Assembly: GCF_030867095.1 (NCBI RefSeq)
Contig: NC_081824.1
Span: forward strand, 176,398,933-176,462,932
Reading direction: 5' to 3'
DNA length: 64,000 nucleotides
Source of the DNA: Alligator mississippiensis
Taxonomy: Eukaryota > Chordata > Crocodylia > Alligatoridae
In this document: one piece after another, positions 24,710-35,330 of the stretch
Numbering within the stretch: the first letter of the stretch is position 1
How the letters are laid out: every line of letters begins with the position of its first letter
Notes under the pieces: generated by a model
Told to the model about the DNA's origin: nothing
What the model saw: the letters and a program-made list of their open reading frames with translations, nothing else
Databases searched by the model: none
Translations under genes and position numbers: made by a program

Positions 24710-25065
24710 CAGCAAAAGCTCTGTTATCTGGCATCCATGGGGAATGGGAGCGCCGGATAACCAAATATGCTGGTTACCTGAGAGGTGTCTTTGTCGGGTT
24801 GGGCAAAGACGCTCCTCCTGCTGCGTCCAGTGCATCCATATCTCAGATTAACTGCGCCGCCCCTCCTGCCATTCCCCTGGCATCAATGTGCTGGGGGACA
24901 GGGAGGGGGGCCCTGCACAAGCTGCTTTGCCCTGGGCCGTGGCCCGAAGTAGGACTTGGTGAAACTGGAAGTCCCACTTCCCATTTCGGTTTTGCTGCGT
25001 TGACCGGCATGCCGGTTAATAGACCATGCCGGTTAATGAAGTGCCGGATAATGTGGCTTTTACTG
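24710..25065. mobile_element. Tigger/pogo-like (Tc1-mariner) non-autonomous element
   Basis: The left end CAGCAAAAGCTCTGTTATC and right end GATAATGTGGCTTTTACTG are inverted copies. GGCATGCCGGTTAAT words near the right end are typical of Tigger termini. It is flanked by TA on each side (24708-24709 and 25066-25067), the mariner target duplication. About 356 bp, no transposase, so a MITE-sized derivative. Confidence 0.85.
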
Positions 25066-25067
25066 TA

Positions 25068-26029
25068 TATAATTATATTATGCAATAAACATATTTGCAT
25101 TCAAAATATAGACGTTATCATCGTTATTATTACGCAACATACATTTTATTACTGTACATGCATTAATTTATACTACACAGTGTTCAATATTCACAAAACA
25201 CCTAACTTGCAATATATAATTCATGCTCTGACATGCTACCAGAGTGTAGTCAACTTCAAGCATTCCAAAATTATGAATCAGGTTCTAAAAATCATGAGGT
25301 TGGCTTTAAAATGATGAAATTTTAAAAAGCTCTTTTAATTTACCTTCTTGTTTGAGCTTTAGAAGGGAAGTGTTCAATATTTCTTTTGCAATCATAAAAG
25401 GTTTTAAAACTTATTTTTAATGAAATTTGATATTTTCTCATAACTGCATGATTCCAGGAACGTAAAAAAATCTCTGAAATCACAAAACTGGGTTTGAGAG
25501 ATAAGGCCCACTTCTGCAGTATAGCTGAGAACTACTGATCGGATAGATTCTCAGGCCAATGCAGGATTGCTCTTTTGTTGCTGATTGATTTTTAAAAAAC
25601 AGATTAAGAATTAGAACACTGTAATAAATAGAAAGCTGAAAGTGGTGACTACTCAGTTACGGCCTCTTGCTATAGGACTGAACTTGTGCTTTCGACTCTG
25701 TCTTTGAACCTGCCTTCTCCCAAGCAATTCAGTTCTAACTGGTCAGGCTGGTAAGTCAAAGACATTCAAACAAGGTGCATCACTCCCTTGTTTACAGTTT
25801 ACTATAGAAACTGTAGTGCCTTAACCTCAGTAGCCCAACAGGCTGTTATGCTTGGTTTGATTTTGAATTAAGTACATGCTTTTTAAAAATAAATATTTCT
25901 CAAGGGTGCTTTGTGAATAAAAATTTAGAAAGAAAACTGTCCTTAAACCAAAGTTTGTCAATTTATTATGAAGACTAGGTTAAATGTACTGAGCTGTATT
26001 ATTTTCTACCTTCTAAATACAGGCAGCAG
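25068..26029. other. Non-coding AT-rich stretch, nothing recognised
   Basis: Strongly AT-rich with only short chance frames. No repeat or exon was recognised. Confidence 0.35.
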
Positions 26030-26714
26030 GCAGGGTACAGTTGCACCTTACAGACTAATTCGGAGATGCATAAGCTTTTGTAAGCAACAGCTCACTTCAT
26101 CAGATGCTGTGAATCGACACTCAGGGAACAGGCATTCAAAAAGAAAGAGTTCTTTAAATATAAAGACAAGGAAGAGGGGAGGAAAGGAGAGAAGAAATGG
26201 CGAGAGGGGCAAAGATGGGTTGAATTAAAAAACAAAGCAGTAAACTATACGGACATTGGAGTCATAAAAGCTACTGTAGGCAGTGGGAATTTATATAAGA
26301 ATTTATATAGTCTCTATTGAGACCACACTTAACACAATCCAGTCTGTGGATGATTTCTTGTTCCACAATTTTTGCATTTAGTTGGTTTTTAAGGTTGTAC
26401 TGTTTGAGAACAGCTACTCTGAGGTCAGTGATGAAATGTTGAAGGAGAGTAAAGTGTTCTGCTACAGGTTTTTGTGTGTTTCTGGATTTGGTGTCACACT
26501 GGTGTCCATTCATTCGTTCATGTATGGATTTCCCTGTCAGTCCAGTGCAGACAGTAGAGGAGTACTGTAAGCAGGTGATGGTTATATAACATTGGTAGAG
26601 AAGAAAAACCTTAGCTGTTATAATCCACTCTGGTCTGATGATGCTGTGCTCTGTGTTGATGAGGGGACACAGCTGGCATCTCCTAAATACAGTTATCCTA
26701 AAGAAAACAGACAT
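26030..26714 (-). mobile_element. Penelope-like element, 3' end with GIY-YIG endonuclease region, broken copy
   Basis: Minus-strand translation around 26271-26714 shows RRCQLCPLINTEHSI, then TGLTGKSIHERMNGHQCDTK, KPVAEHF and KIVEQEIIHRLDCVKCGLNR. This is the later half of a PLE GIY-YIG endonuclease (GLT, ExxxNGH-like His region, conserved Glu and GLN). The tail at 26030-26112 reads, on the minus strand, CATCTGATGAAGTGAGCTG and GCTTATGCATCTCC. The reverse transcriptase is absent, so it is a 5'-truncated dead copy from a different subfamily than the one at 1277-2610. Confidence 0.82.
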
Positions 26715-27222
26715 CTCTCAGTATTGTAAAGGTTGGAAAAGGTACCTTCCACTACCTTTAATTACTATGTAGCTTTATGCTGAGTTAGCAGTCATCTCTT
26801 TGTAAAAACATGACTTCTAACAATTTTGATGCAGAGCTCTAGTTTCCTAAAAAATCTCTCTTCAAGTTGCCAAATGTATGTGGTGTTCTCAGAACATAGC
26901 AAATATAGCTGATATAATTAATTCCTCACTACTAGACTCTAGTAGCAAAAAACCAATGGCCTTGTCTATACAAAAGAAGCAGTAGCTCCAGGCACCAGAA
27001 GGTTTAGGATTAGGCACAGGCACAGAAAGACAAGCTAGGAGCAGCCTCCTGGTATATTTCTGGTTTAAAGTGTGCTTGGGCAGGATATGCTTGAGCAGTC
27101 CTATGCTGGGACCTACCACTATAGACATATGGACAAGATCCAGGTGGACCAGATTTCTATTTTATGAACAGGTTTTATAAGGTTTCATCCTTCCCCTTCT
27201 CCCCACAGTGAGACTCATGGTT
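26715..27222. other. Non-coding stretch, nothing recognised
   Basis: No exon or repeat family was recognised between the PLE and the LTR-like block. Confidence 0.35.
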
Positions 27223-27223
27223 G

Positions 27224-28078
27224 TCACAACCCAAGGGTGTGATTTTTGTTTTGTGTGCTTCGGCACTGCTAAATTGTTCCCGCCAAATTGCAGCTTCTTT
27301 GCACGGTGGAGTTTTCCGCTGCAGAGGAGAACCCCGGGTGCAAAAGAATTCCCTCCACTAGTAGCTTTCTTTGCAGGGTGCATTTCTTCTTTGCAGCACA
27401 GAAATGCACTTTGCAAGGAGTTCCCGCCATTCGTATTCAAATTTGTGCCCCACCATTGGCTAGTTCTAAATTATTCACACGTGGCGGCTAGTGATTGGCT
27501 TGCTAGCTGTATAAAAAGCTTGAGTGGTTTCCGCCCAAGTTGGAGGACTCCACGAACACCAGGAGGAGGAGACTTCACGCTGTGTGAAGATCTCTAAGCA
27601 CTGCGGATCCTTATGGACCCAACGCGTTTCAAGCAGGCAACAGAGGTCTGATCAGCCTCTAGCCTCTCCCCGTCACCAAGCGCAATCCTGATGTATCCTT
27701 CTTCCCTGCGCGCAAAAAGGATCCACGGAGCCTAGCAAACTTCGTGTGAGTGTATTCAGAGCTCTTTGTTTTGAGTACTTTCTTCGGTTGGCGTGATGGG
27801 CTCGCGGTTTAGAGCCTCCAACCGGATGGGCTAGAAGAGTGTTCATGGGAAGGAACTCTAGTCCGCCTCTCTTCTTTTCTATCTGCAACTGTAACTCAAG
27901 CAAGTTTTCCTGCCTGCACCGTGACCATCTTGGGTGTAAGTAAATAATCTTTAAATCAACCATTACGCCTCCGTGACTAATTCTAGCTCGCCCCCGGTCT
28001 CCTCCGGCCCCGCGTGCCCGGGATGCTGGCCACAGCCCGCGTGCGCAAAGATGGGCCCGGCTCACCCCTGGCCCGCAC
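27224..28078 (+). mobile_element. Retroviral-type LTR, solo or truncated (fossil)
   Basis: A promoter-like layout in an otherwise AT-rich region: CCAAT-type boxes (CCATTGGCTAG near 27460 and GTGATTGGC near 27492), a TATA box (TGTATAAAAAGC near 27508), then a transcribed-looking stretch. A late AATAAT-type signal near 27947 and a GC-rich final 150 bp follow. It begins near TGTCACAACCC and ends near CCCGCACA. No gag, pol or env coding adjoins it. Family not assigned; similar layouts occur in endogenous retroviruses of reptiles. Boundaries are approximate. Confidence 0.5.
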
Positions 28079-28931
28079 AATGGTGATGGAGGCACCTGGT
28101 TATAAACTATTGAGGTACAAAAATTAGTTTCAACAAAATTATGTCAAACTGAAAAAAAAAATTCTAAAGTAGTTCTTCTGCCATAAATAAAATGTGTTAA
28201 GAATTCAGGATGGGGCACAGGAATGTTGTTGAAGTATAAACATTTTATCTGCAAAGTCCTGAACAACTCACTCGTAGTTCATGTGGTGGTGAATAATGCA
28301 ACTCATGCCAATGGTATGTTCATGTTCCACCATATATTTTCCTTTTGTACATGCAACAGTCCTGACCTAGTTTCCCATAGGTGCTCAGCTAACATCCTGC
28401 CACAGTAGCCTAACTAGGGTGAGGTGAGTTGGGCACCAGCCCGCGATGCTATGAGGGAGTGCTAGAATCATGCCAGGAATCTGCAAATGCAGAACAGCAC
28501 TGTGCTGTCACTGCCTGGCCATAGTAGATGGGGAGGGTAGTGCCACACCAAGCAGGGAGTGAGGGGGAAGTGGAGAAAGTGGAATGGTACTCCCCAACCT
28601 GCTCCATCATGGGAGCCTTTGCCAGAACAGGCACAGTCCTGCACCCCATATGTATATATCAGAGGGAGGAAGCAAATGGGGTACCAGGGCTGGCTCCTAG
28701 GGAGCCCAGCTATGGGGCTGCTACCATCAGAGTGGTGCTAACACTGCTGCGGCAGCAGTAGCCTGGGAAGATAAGCCTTCCCTTCCAGTCATCCACATTC
28801 TTCCCCACAATTTACAATGGTTAGCATACCTCTGCACTGGTGGAGACGTTACCTAACACTCTGTATAAAACATTCTCATTACTTTTAACTGAAAAGAAAC
28901 TCTAAATCTCCACTGATGACAGTAGGTGTAG
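28079..28931. other. Non-coding stretch; possible old hAT fragment
   Basis: From about 28405 the words CTAACTAGGGTGAGGTGAG and TTGGGCACCAGCCC resemble a hAT end, but no matching partner end was found. The rest is unrecognised. Confidence 0.3.
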
Positions 28932-29087
28932 GTAGTTGCACAGTTAAGATGATGGATTAGAAATCCATTTGTGGGGGTCTCCTGTTCATTCTGATGAGGA
29001 GGATTTTTTAGTTTAGGAACAGTGGATCCTGCAGGATTGGACTAAATGAGACTTGGGGTCCCTTCCAACCCTAGGATTCTATGAAAT
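28932..29087 (+). mobile_element. SINE with tRNA-Ser(AGA)-like head and CR1-type tail
   Basis: GTAGTTGCACAGTTAAGATG, then ATGGATTAGAAATCCAT, then GGGGGTCTCC follow the order of tRNA-Ser(AGA): acceptor start, D arm, full anticodon stem-loop with AGA, then the long variable arm. The T arm is decayed. From about 29018 the sequence switches to a CR1 3' end (CTTGGGGTCCCTTCCAACCC, then GATTCTATGAAA). It is either a tRNA-derived SINE using the CR1 machinery, or a tRNA pseudogene beside a CR1 tail. The missing T arm rules out a working tRNA gene. Confidence 0.6.
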
Positions 29088-31789
29088 TTGGCAAGAAGAA
29101 AGGCCCAGGGCCAAAAAGTACATTTTCTTTCTTGAGTGAAATTCCCTCTGGACTTGATTAAAAAATAAGCGTGTATTACCATTTCCTCCTATTGTCTGCT
29201 TCCTGCAGAATAATGTTAGCAGCTTGTCAAAATAATACCCAAACATGGAAATTCCAACCTATGGCTTGGCCCATGCTGCCACTGCTGTCTGTTGTTGTCA
29301 CAGCAGCACACACTGCATCGGGAAACCCAGGGGCAGTCAGTCTTTCCAGAAGCATACCTTTAAAAGTCACACCAGAGAACCCCAACAAGGCCTTTCTGAA
29401 TCTACTACATGATTGAAGTAGTCCATCTCCCACTCTAGGGGCACCAGGTGAGGAAGGACTTCCCCCATCTCTTAGAGTGACAGCAGGAGTAATAGCAAGC
29501 TCTCTAGCAAGCTACCCTGAATACTCCTGACATCAAGCACGTATCGCAGCACAGGGTGGACCACTGGACCCATAATCTGCAACAGCTGTATGTAATAGCA
29601 TTTGCTTTCCCATTTTTTCTTAAAAATAAAATAGAACTACATTAGTTACATGCTTTAAAAAAGCAAAAGACAAAACCTCTACTGAAAGAATACTATTTGG
29701 ATACGAAATTCAAATACAAGTTAGGCATTATTCAACCTGTTCAACCTTAAATTGACCCTGTATAAGATATGTGTTATGAGATAATCTTTAATCACATGAT
29801 CATATATAAGACTTCTGCCTAAAGCAGGGAAGAAAATGAATGGTGTCTAGAGAATGAATACAGGTGTAGAGCGAATGGAACTGTGACCTATAACAGTCCT
29901 GTCTTTACTTTTTTAGAAGATGAAAAGTACATACAGAACAAGACAAGGAAATGCAGAAAGAGAAAGAATGGTTGTGTTGATTGCATCTGCATCTAAATTC
30001 CTTAAGGTAAATGAATGCAAGGATATTAGCAGAATGCTGATTGATCTATTTGTGAGGACAGTTTTTTTTTCCCCCTTGAATACATTAAATTATGCCTCTT
30101 TCACTATTAATTTGACAATTTCATTTCTAGTTAATTTCCATTACAGGATGTCATAGACTGCAGTATTGACATCTGAATTCTGCTATTGTAATGTTTGCAT
30201 GATTCTTTTTACTGTTATTCAGAAGATCTCGGTAAATCTCATAATAACAAGACATACATTTTTGGCCTAACTTTACCTGACAGTGTTTCTTTAACACATG
30301 ATAGCTAATTTGCATATGCACTGTGATTGGTCATCATTGTTCCAAACCTATTACTTGTTAAGGTAGTAAACAATAGAAGCTTTGTTGACTCGTTATATGA
30401 CTATTCAGCCGGTTGAAACAGGATTTTTGTCATGTCTGTTCTTGTTATAAATCTATACAGTGTAGCAAATGTTTGAGACTCTTTAAAAATCACATGAAGA
30501 ACACATTTCCTTTTCCCAGAAGATCTTACTAGGAAAGAGGAGACAAAACATGATGTAGGACATGAGCTCAGTAAAAGCACTATGAAAAGATTATTGGTGA
30601 GGCAACCTAGGTAGGAAAAATTTCTGGATGAAATAAGGTGTGATAAAAAGGACCTGCTTTGTATAATTTATTAGTACTATTTATTGATCTACTTATGGGA
30701 ATGTTAGAATATATTGGTTTAATAGATATGGTAGAAAAGCAGGAAGGCAAACAACAGAAATGGCTCATGATAAAACACTTCTTGGTAAACACCTAAGGTG
30801 TGGTGAGAAACAATATTCAAATTATTAGGGTCTGTAAAATAACTGGTTCCAGCCAGTTTATAAAACAAATTCTGGCAAGAAGAGATGAAATTTAAAGATA
30901 GACTACCATGCTAATGAAGATCTAAAAAATAAGGCGGTAGCTATATCATGTTGGGCTATGGTTGCATCAGCTTCTACAAGCTTAAGCAAGTTTGCACTTG
31001 GTGGGGATCTTCTAAGAAAAACCAAATTAGGAAGAGATGTTGGTGCTTTAATATGTAGGAGTCTTCTGAGTCATCACTAAACCAGTGGCCCAGCATGAGA
31101 CTACAAAACACCATTCTGGTGGTGATGGTGCCATCTTCTGAATCAGATGTAAAACTAGAATCCTAACTACTTGTGGTCATGAACTGTCTGAGAATATTAT
31201 TTGCAGAAACAGAGCGGAGTTATCTAACTGTGCTCTGAAGATCCCCTGAAGTTTCAAATGAACTAGGCTCTTTTTTTCATGTCCTATTCAAAACCTCTTG
31301 GGAGAACTGCTGTCTTTGATCAAAGTTACTACATTTCACCCCCTGCAGGTATGATTTCATAATGGCTGAAGTAGTTCTTTCCCTTAGATACTAGTATTTA
31401 TGAGGTTGATGGGGTTGGATTAGTAATATCCAGATTCTGTCTGCAGGACAAATAAATAAAAGTAAAATATTTTAACTAGCAAAATACTTTTCTTTATATA
31501 CCTAGCCTTTTCTGCCTGCCTTTTTCATTAAGAGATGCCATAGTCCATTTTTTTGGGACATTGCAATTGATAAGCAATTATGATGTCTGTGCATTATGAT
31601 ATTAGACAGGAGGAAGAGAAAGTGATGGGGTTCTTACTTATAAATATACCTCCTGATAATCAGCAGATTGGAAAGGCAATACTGAAAAGATACTCTTATC
31701 GTTTTAAGAACATTGGACTGGAGAGGTTGTCTTGGTCAGTGAATTCAGTGCCGGCCTATTGAAAGCACTGTGTCATATAATCCCTTACG
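29088..31789. other. Long non-coding stretch, nothing recognised
   Basis: About 2.7 kb of mostly AT-rich intergenic DNA between PCARE and CLIP4. Only short unassigned frames; no recognisable repeat, RNA or exon. It could hold regulatory elements, but nothing in the sequence singles one out. Confidence 0.3.
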
Positions 31790-32165
31790 GAAGTTTATCA
31801 AGCTTAATTTTAAGTCCTTAAGGCTTTTTTGCCCCTGCTGTTCTAAGTGAAAGATGTTCCAGATCTCACTGCTATAATGGTTGGAACCTTCTTCTAATTC
31901 CTAACCTAACCTACGGCCAGTTTAAAGCCGTTTATTGCTTTGCCAGTATTGTCCTTTTGCCTTCTTCCATTTTAGTGTTTACCTCTTGATATATGGCTAG
32001 ACAGGAATTATATCTCCCTGTGCCTTTCTTTTGTTAGGCTAACAAAGCCAGGCTTTTTTGTTGCATCTTGTCACATTTCTCCATTCCCCTGAGAATCCTA
32101 GTAGCCTTTATCTACACCTGTTTCAGTTTGAATTCATCTTTCTTGAACTTGGGTGACTGGAACTA
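31790..32165 (-). mobile_element. Old CR1/L3-type LINE, 3' part
   Basis: AATTTTAAGTCCTTAAGGC, ATTCCTAACCTAACCTACGG, CCTGAGAATCCTAGTAGCC and TTGAACTTGGGTGACTGGAA follow the usual order of a reverse-complemented CR1 3' region. The same LINE seems to resume at about 32600-32683 and 34484-35330, on either side of later insertions. Confidence 0.6.
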
Positions 32166-32189
32166 GTCACACAAAGCTCTTAGTTCAGA

Positions 32190-32275
32190 GGTGATATCTG
32201 TCATTCATTGGACCAACTAAATAGTAGCAAAAAAATTTCTTTCTTTGCAAGATTTCGGGCACACCCCACCCCTAG
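32190..32275 (-). mobile_element. Penelope-like 3' tail relic
   Basis: GATATCTGTCATTCATTGGA and CCAACTAAATAGTAGC are the decayed reverse complement of the PLE tail 'ggtctaataaaagatatca'. It sits inside the old CR1. Confidence 0.45.
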
Positions 32276-32337
32276 AACTAGCCACAGCATTGCAGTGTCT
32301 TATACAGTATAATGAGTACTTCCCTTTCCCCACTGGA

Positions 32338-32590
32338 AAGGGGTATGTGGTGCCAGTGGAGCTCAGTTATCTTGCTGCAGGTTTAGGGGCATGAGTTCAA
32401 GCTCTGTTCTTGACTTGTGCCCAAGGTAATTTCTAGTCAACCCTTCTGTAAAGAAATATTTGGTTATTCAGGCTGAGGAGTCAAAGGTGGCTGGATGTGA
32501 TGCCAACCACATCACTCCCATGTGTTCTGTTGTCTACAGAAATTGGTGGGCCTTAACCACATTAGCTCAATGGGCCATTAAGCTTGGGTG
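32338..32590 (+). mobile_element. tRNA-derived SINE-like sequence
   Basis: GAGCTCAGTTATCTTGCTGC resembles a tRNA A-box region and GGGGCATGAGTTCAAGCTCT a B-box (GTTCAAG). These spacings suit a tRNA-derived SINE head. The body that follows is diverged and unassigned. Confidence 0.4.
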
Positions 32591-32683
32591 GACCTTTGCC
32601 CTTGAATTTTTTATCTCCATTGGCACACCCTAGGATTTCATTTGCAGTTTTTACAGTTGCGCCCATTGGTAACTCCTAGTCAG

Positions 32684-34483
32684 TAGGGCTCTGCAAAATT
32701 TCACTGGTTGTTTTGATTTGAGACTGTTTCAACTAATTTTGAGCTCAAAACAGTGAGATCGAATTGAAATGAAGGGCTTTGAAACAGCCTTGAAACAAAA
32801 CGAGGCTAGTCGAAATGTTTCAAAAGTGTCGAAACGTTTCGAGTTTCGAAACCAGCAGCGAGAAACAGGGCAGAACCAAGGCTGCGCTCCCAGCACCAGC
32901 CAGGAGCACAGCCCTGGCTCTCCCCATTTCCCACTGCTAGAAGCTGATAACAGCGCAGGGGAAGGCCCCACCCCAGCACTGTGATCCCGTGGGGGGGGGC
33001 TGCGAGCCGGTGGAGGGGTGGGGTGGAGAGTTAGCCCAGCTGGGCTTACTCTCCACCCCACACTGCAATCGGCTGGGAGGGGTGGAGAGTCAGCCCAACT
33101 GGGCTCACTCCCCCCCTGCACTGCGATCCAGCAGGTGGGGTGGAGAATCAGCCCAACTGGGCTCACTTCCAAGGTTCCCTCTAAGGTGCACGTGTGTGCG
33201 ATTGTGCACAACTAAAAGTGTGGCCATGCACAGCCTTTTCAAGGCCGTGCACCAGAAGAGGTGGGGGTTGGAGCCTGGTGCGGGCCCTGCCGGCTCTGGG
33301 CAAGTGCTCTGCTCCCCCGCATCAGGGCCGGAGAGTGGAGCACTTCCCTGGAGCCGGCAGAGCCCGCGCCAACCCCCACCCCTGCCTTGCCTCACCTCGG
33401 GGAGGAGCCACTTCCTGCCGCAGTGAGGCTCCGCTGGCTCTGGGACACTGCTCCGCTCCCCTGCACCACCTCGGGGAGCGAGGAGGCACATGGCATCAGG
33501 GCCGGGGAGCAGAGCAGTGTCCTGGAGCCGGCGGAGCCTCACTGGGGCAGGCAGTGGCTCCTACCTGAGATGAGGCAAGGCAGGGATGGAGGCTGGCGTG
33601 GGCTTTGCCAGCTCTGGGGAAGTGCTCCACTCCCTGGCCCTGATGCGGGGGAGTGGAGCACTTCCCTGGAGCTGGCAGAGCCCGTGCCAGGCTCTGGCTC
33701 TAGCCCCTGGCCCTGGCTCCAGCGCCTGGCCCCAGCTCCTGGCCCCCGGCTCCAGCTCCTGGCCCTGGCTCCAGCCCCTGGCTCCTGGCTTCTGGCTCCA
33801 GCCTCCAGCCCCCAGCATCTGGCCCCAGCCCCCAGCTCCAGCCCCTGACCTCTGGCCCTTCAGCCCTCAGCCCCCTTTGATAAGTGTCCCATGCCAGACC
33901 AAAGTGGCGTGCTTATGGACCGAAGCGGTGCGCTCACGGACCGCTGCTCCTTAGAGAGAACATTGCTCACTTCCCCCCCGCCCACACTGTGATTGGAAGG
34001 CCAGTTGGGCTGACTTTCCACCCCTGCACCCGATCGCAGCATGGGGGGGAGGGAAGTGAGCCCAGCTGGGCTGACTCTCTGCCCCTGCATCTGATCACAG
34101 CGTGGGGGTGTGGGGGGAAATGAGCCCAGCTGGGCTGACTTCTCGTCCCTTGCCCAATCACAGTGTGGGGTGGGAATAAGCCCAGCTGGGGTGACTCTCC
34201 ACTTCCCCCCACCCAATCTAGCAGTGGGGATGGGATGTCAACTCAGCTGGGCTGACTTCCCAGCCCCTGTGCAATCTAGCACTGGGGGTGGGAGGTCAGC
34301 CTAGCTGGGCTGACTCCCCACTCCCAGCAAAACATCGAAACAGTATCGAAACAGCCTTTCAGTTTCAATAGAATGGAATGGAATAGCTGTTTTGAATTGA
34401 AATGAAATTTGAAACAGAATGCTGTTTCTTTGAACCGGCGAAACAGAAGGTGAAACGGAACAATGCCGTTTCGCACAGCCCTA
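32684..34483. mobile_element. hAT-type element, outer (TAGGGCT..TGCRAAA ends)
   Basis: The left end TAGGGCTCTGCAAAATTTC and the right end (reverse complement TAGGGCTGTGCGAAACGGC) form a clear inverted pair. The flanks CTAGTCAG and CTATTCAC are a plausible decayed 8-bp target duplication. Subterminal DNA is full of GAAAC/GTTTC words. Between them lie minisatellite-like units built on CAGCCCAGCTGGGCTGACT (32985-33165 and 33975-34330), interrupted by a second element. No transposase; long GC-rich frames are repeat artefacts. Confidence 0.75.
33171..33964. mobile_element. hAT-type element nested in the outer hAT (GGTTCCCTCTAAGG family)
   Basis: The ends are AAGGTTCCCTCTAAGG and, from the right, AATGTTCTCTCTAAGG. 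GCTCACTTCC occurs directly on both sides (33161-33170 and 33965-33974), a target duplication of 8-10 bp. The interior has two versions of a CCGGCTCTGG..AGTGCTC block and a run of CCTGGC(C/T)CCAG-type short repeats (33690-33880). A related copy with the same right end is at 48030-48808. Confidence 0.78.
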
Positions 34484-35330
34484 CTATTCACCCTGCAATC
34501 TATTAACATACCCAAGTCCCTCTCTCCCTCCATTGTTTCTAACTGATGAACTCCCAGTTTATAGCATAACTTTTTATTATAGTTACCAAGTGCATGACCT
34601 TGTATTTTGTATTATGGTATTTCATCCCATTTTTTTTACTACCAACCTCCAGGTCACCGAGTTCTTTCTGCATATCAAGATCCTTTTTTGTACTGATGAT
34701 GCCATCTTCTTTATACTGTTACCCACTGCCACAAAACCTCTCTCCCCCAACTGTGCAGTTGGCCTAGTAAAAGATATCACAAAAATGCCTTCTCAGCATG
34801 CTTTTTGTCAGCCACCAGCTTTGGGGCCAAAGTAGTTGATGAAAATTACTGGTAACCACTATTTGTAAAAATAAGACTAATCCTTGATGGAAGTCCATTA
34901 GTAACTACTCTGTAGCCCCAAAACTCTCTCTTCAACCCTTATCTATCACCCTTTTACCTAGCTCGCTCATTAACTCAAAATTCTCCATTTTCTCCAATGT
35001 CATTAATAATTTCCCATATTGCACTATACCCAATGCTTCTTGAAGTTTAGCTAGATGAGATATTCCACATTTCCTTTCTCTAGAAAATGAGTTATCAAAG
35101 TTAGACACTGGGTTAATCTGACATGATTTGCTTTTGGTAGCCCTGTATCCCAATTTGTTCCCATTCCCCTTTATGCCCATATCTTTGATTATTTTTTCCT
35201 TCAGAATTTGTTCTGAAGACTTGCATATTATTGAGTTCAAACTAACTAACAGGCCTGTTTTTTTTTTTCTCTCCTGTCTACAATCCTTGCTATTCTATAA
35301 TCATCTAGTACCTCCCTGATTTGATACGTT
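34484..35330 (-). mobile_element. Old CR1/L3-type LINE, continuation
   Basis: The sequence resumes the CR1-like text of 32600-32683 (CACCCTGCAATCTATTAAC, TTTCATCCCATTTTTTTTAC, CCAGGTCACCGAGTTCTTTC). It continues into the degenerate reverse-complement coding region (GAAGACTTGCATATTATTGA). It is highly diverged, so the right limit is uncertain. Confidence 0.5.

Noticed and set aside
28932-29005. Functional tRNA-Ser(AGA) gene
   Set aside because: The T arm and part of the D arm are decayed and a CR1 tail follows, so it is a SINE head or pseudogene.
32729-33848. Long Pro/Ser/Trp-rich frames on both strands
   Set aside because: They come from minisatellite units in two nested hAT elements, not from genes.
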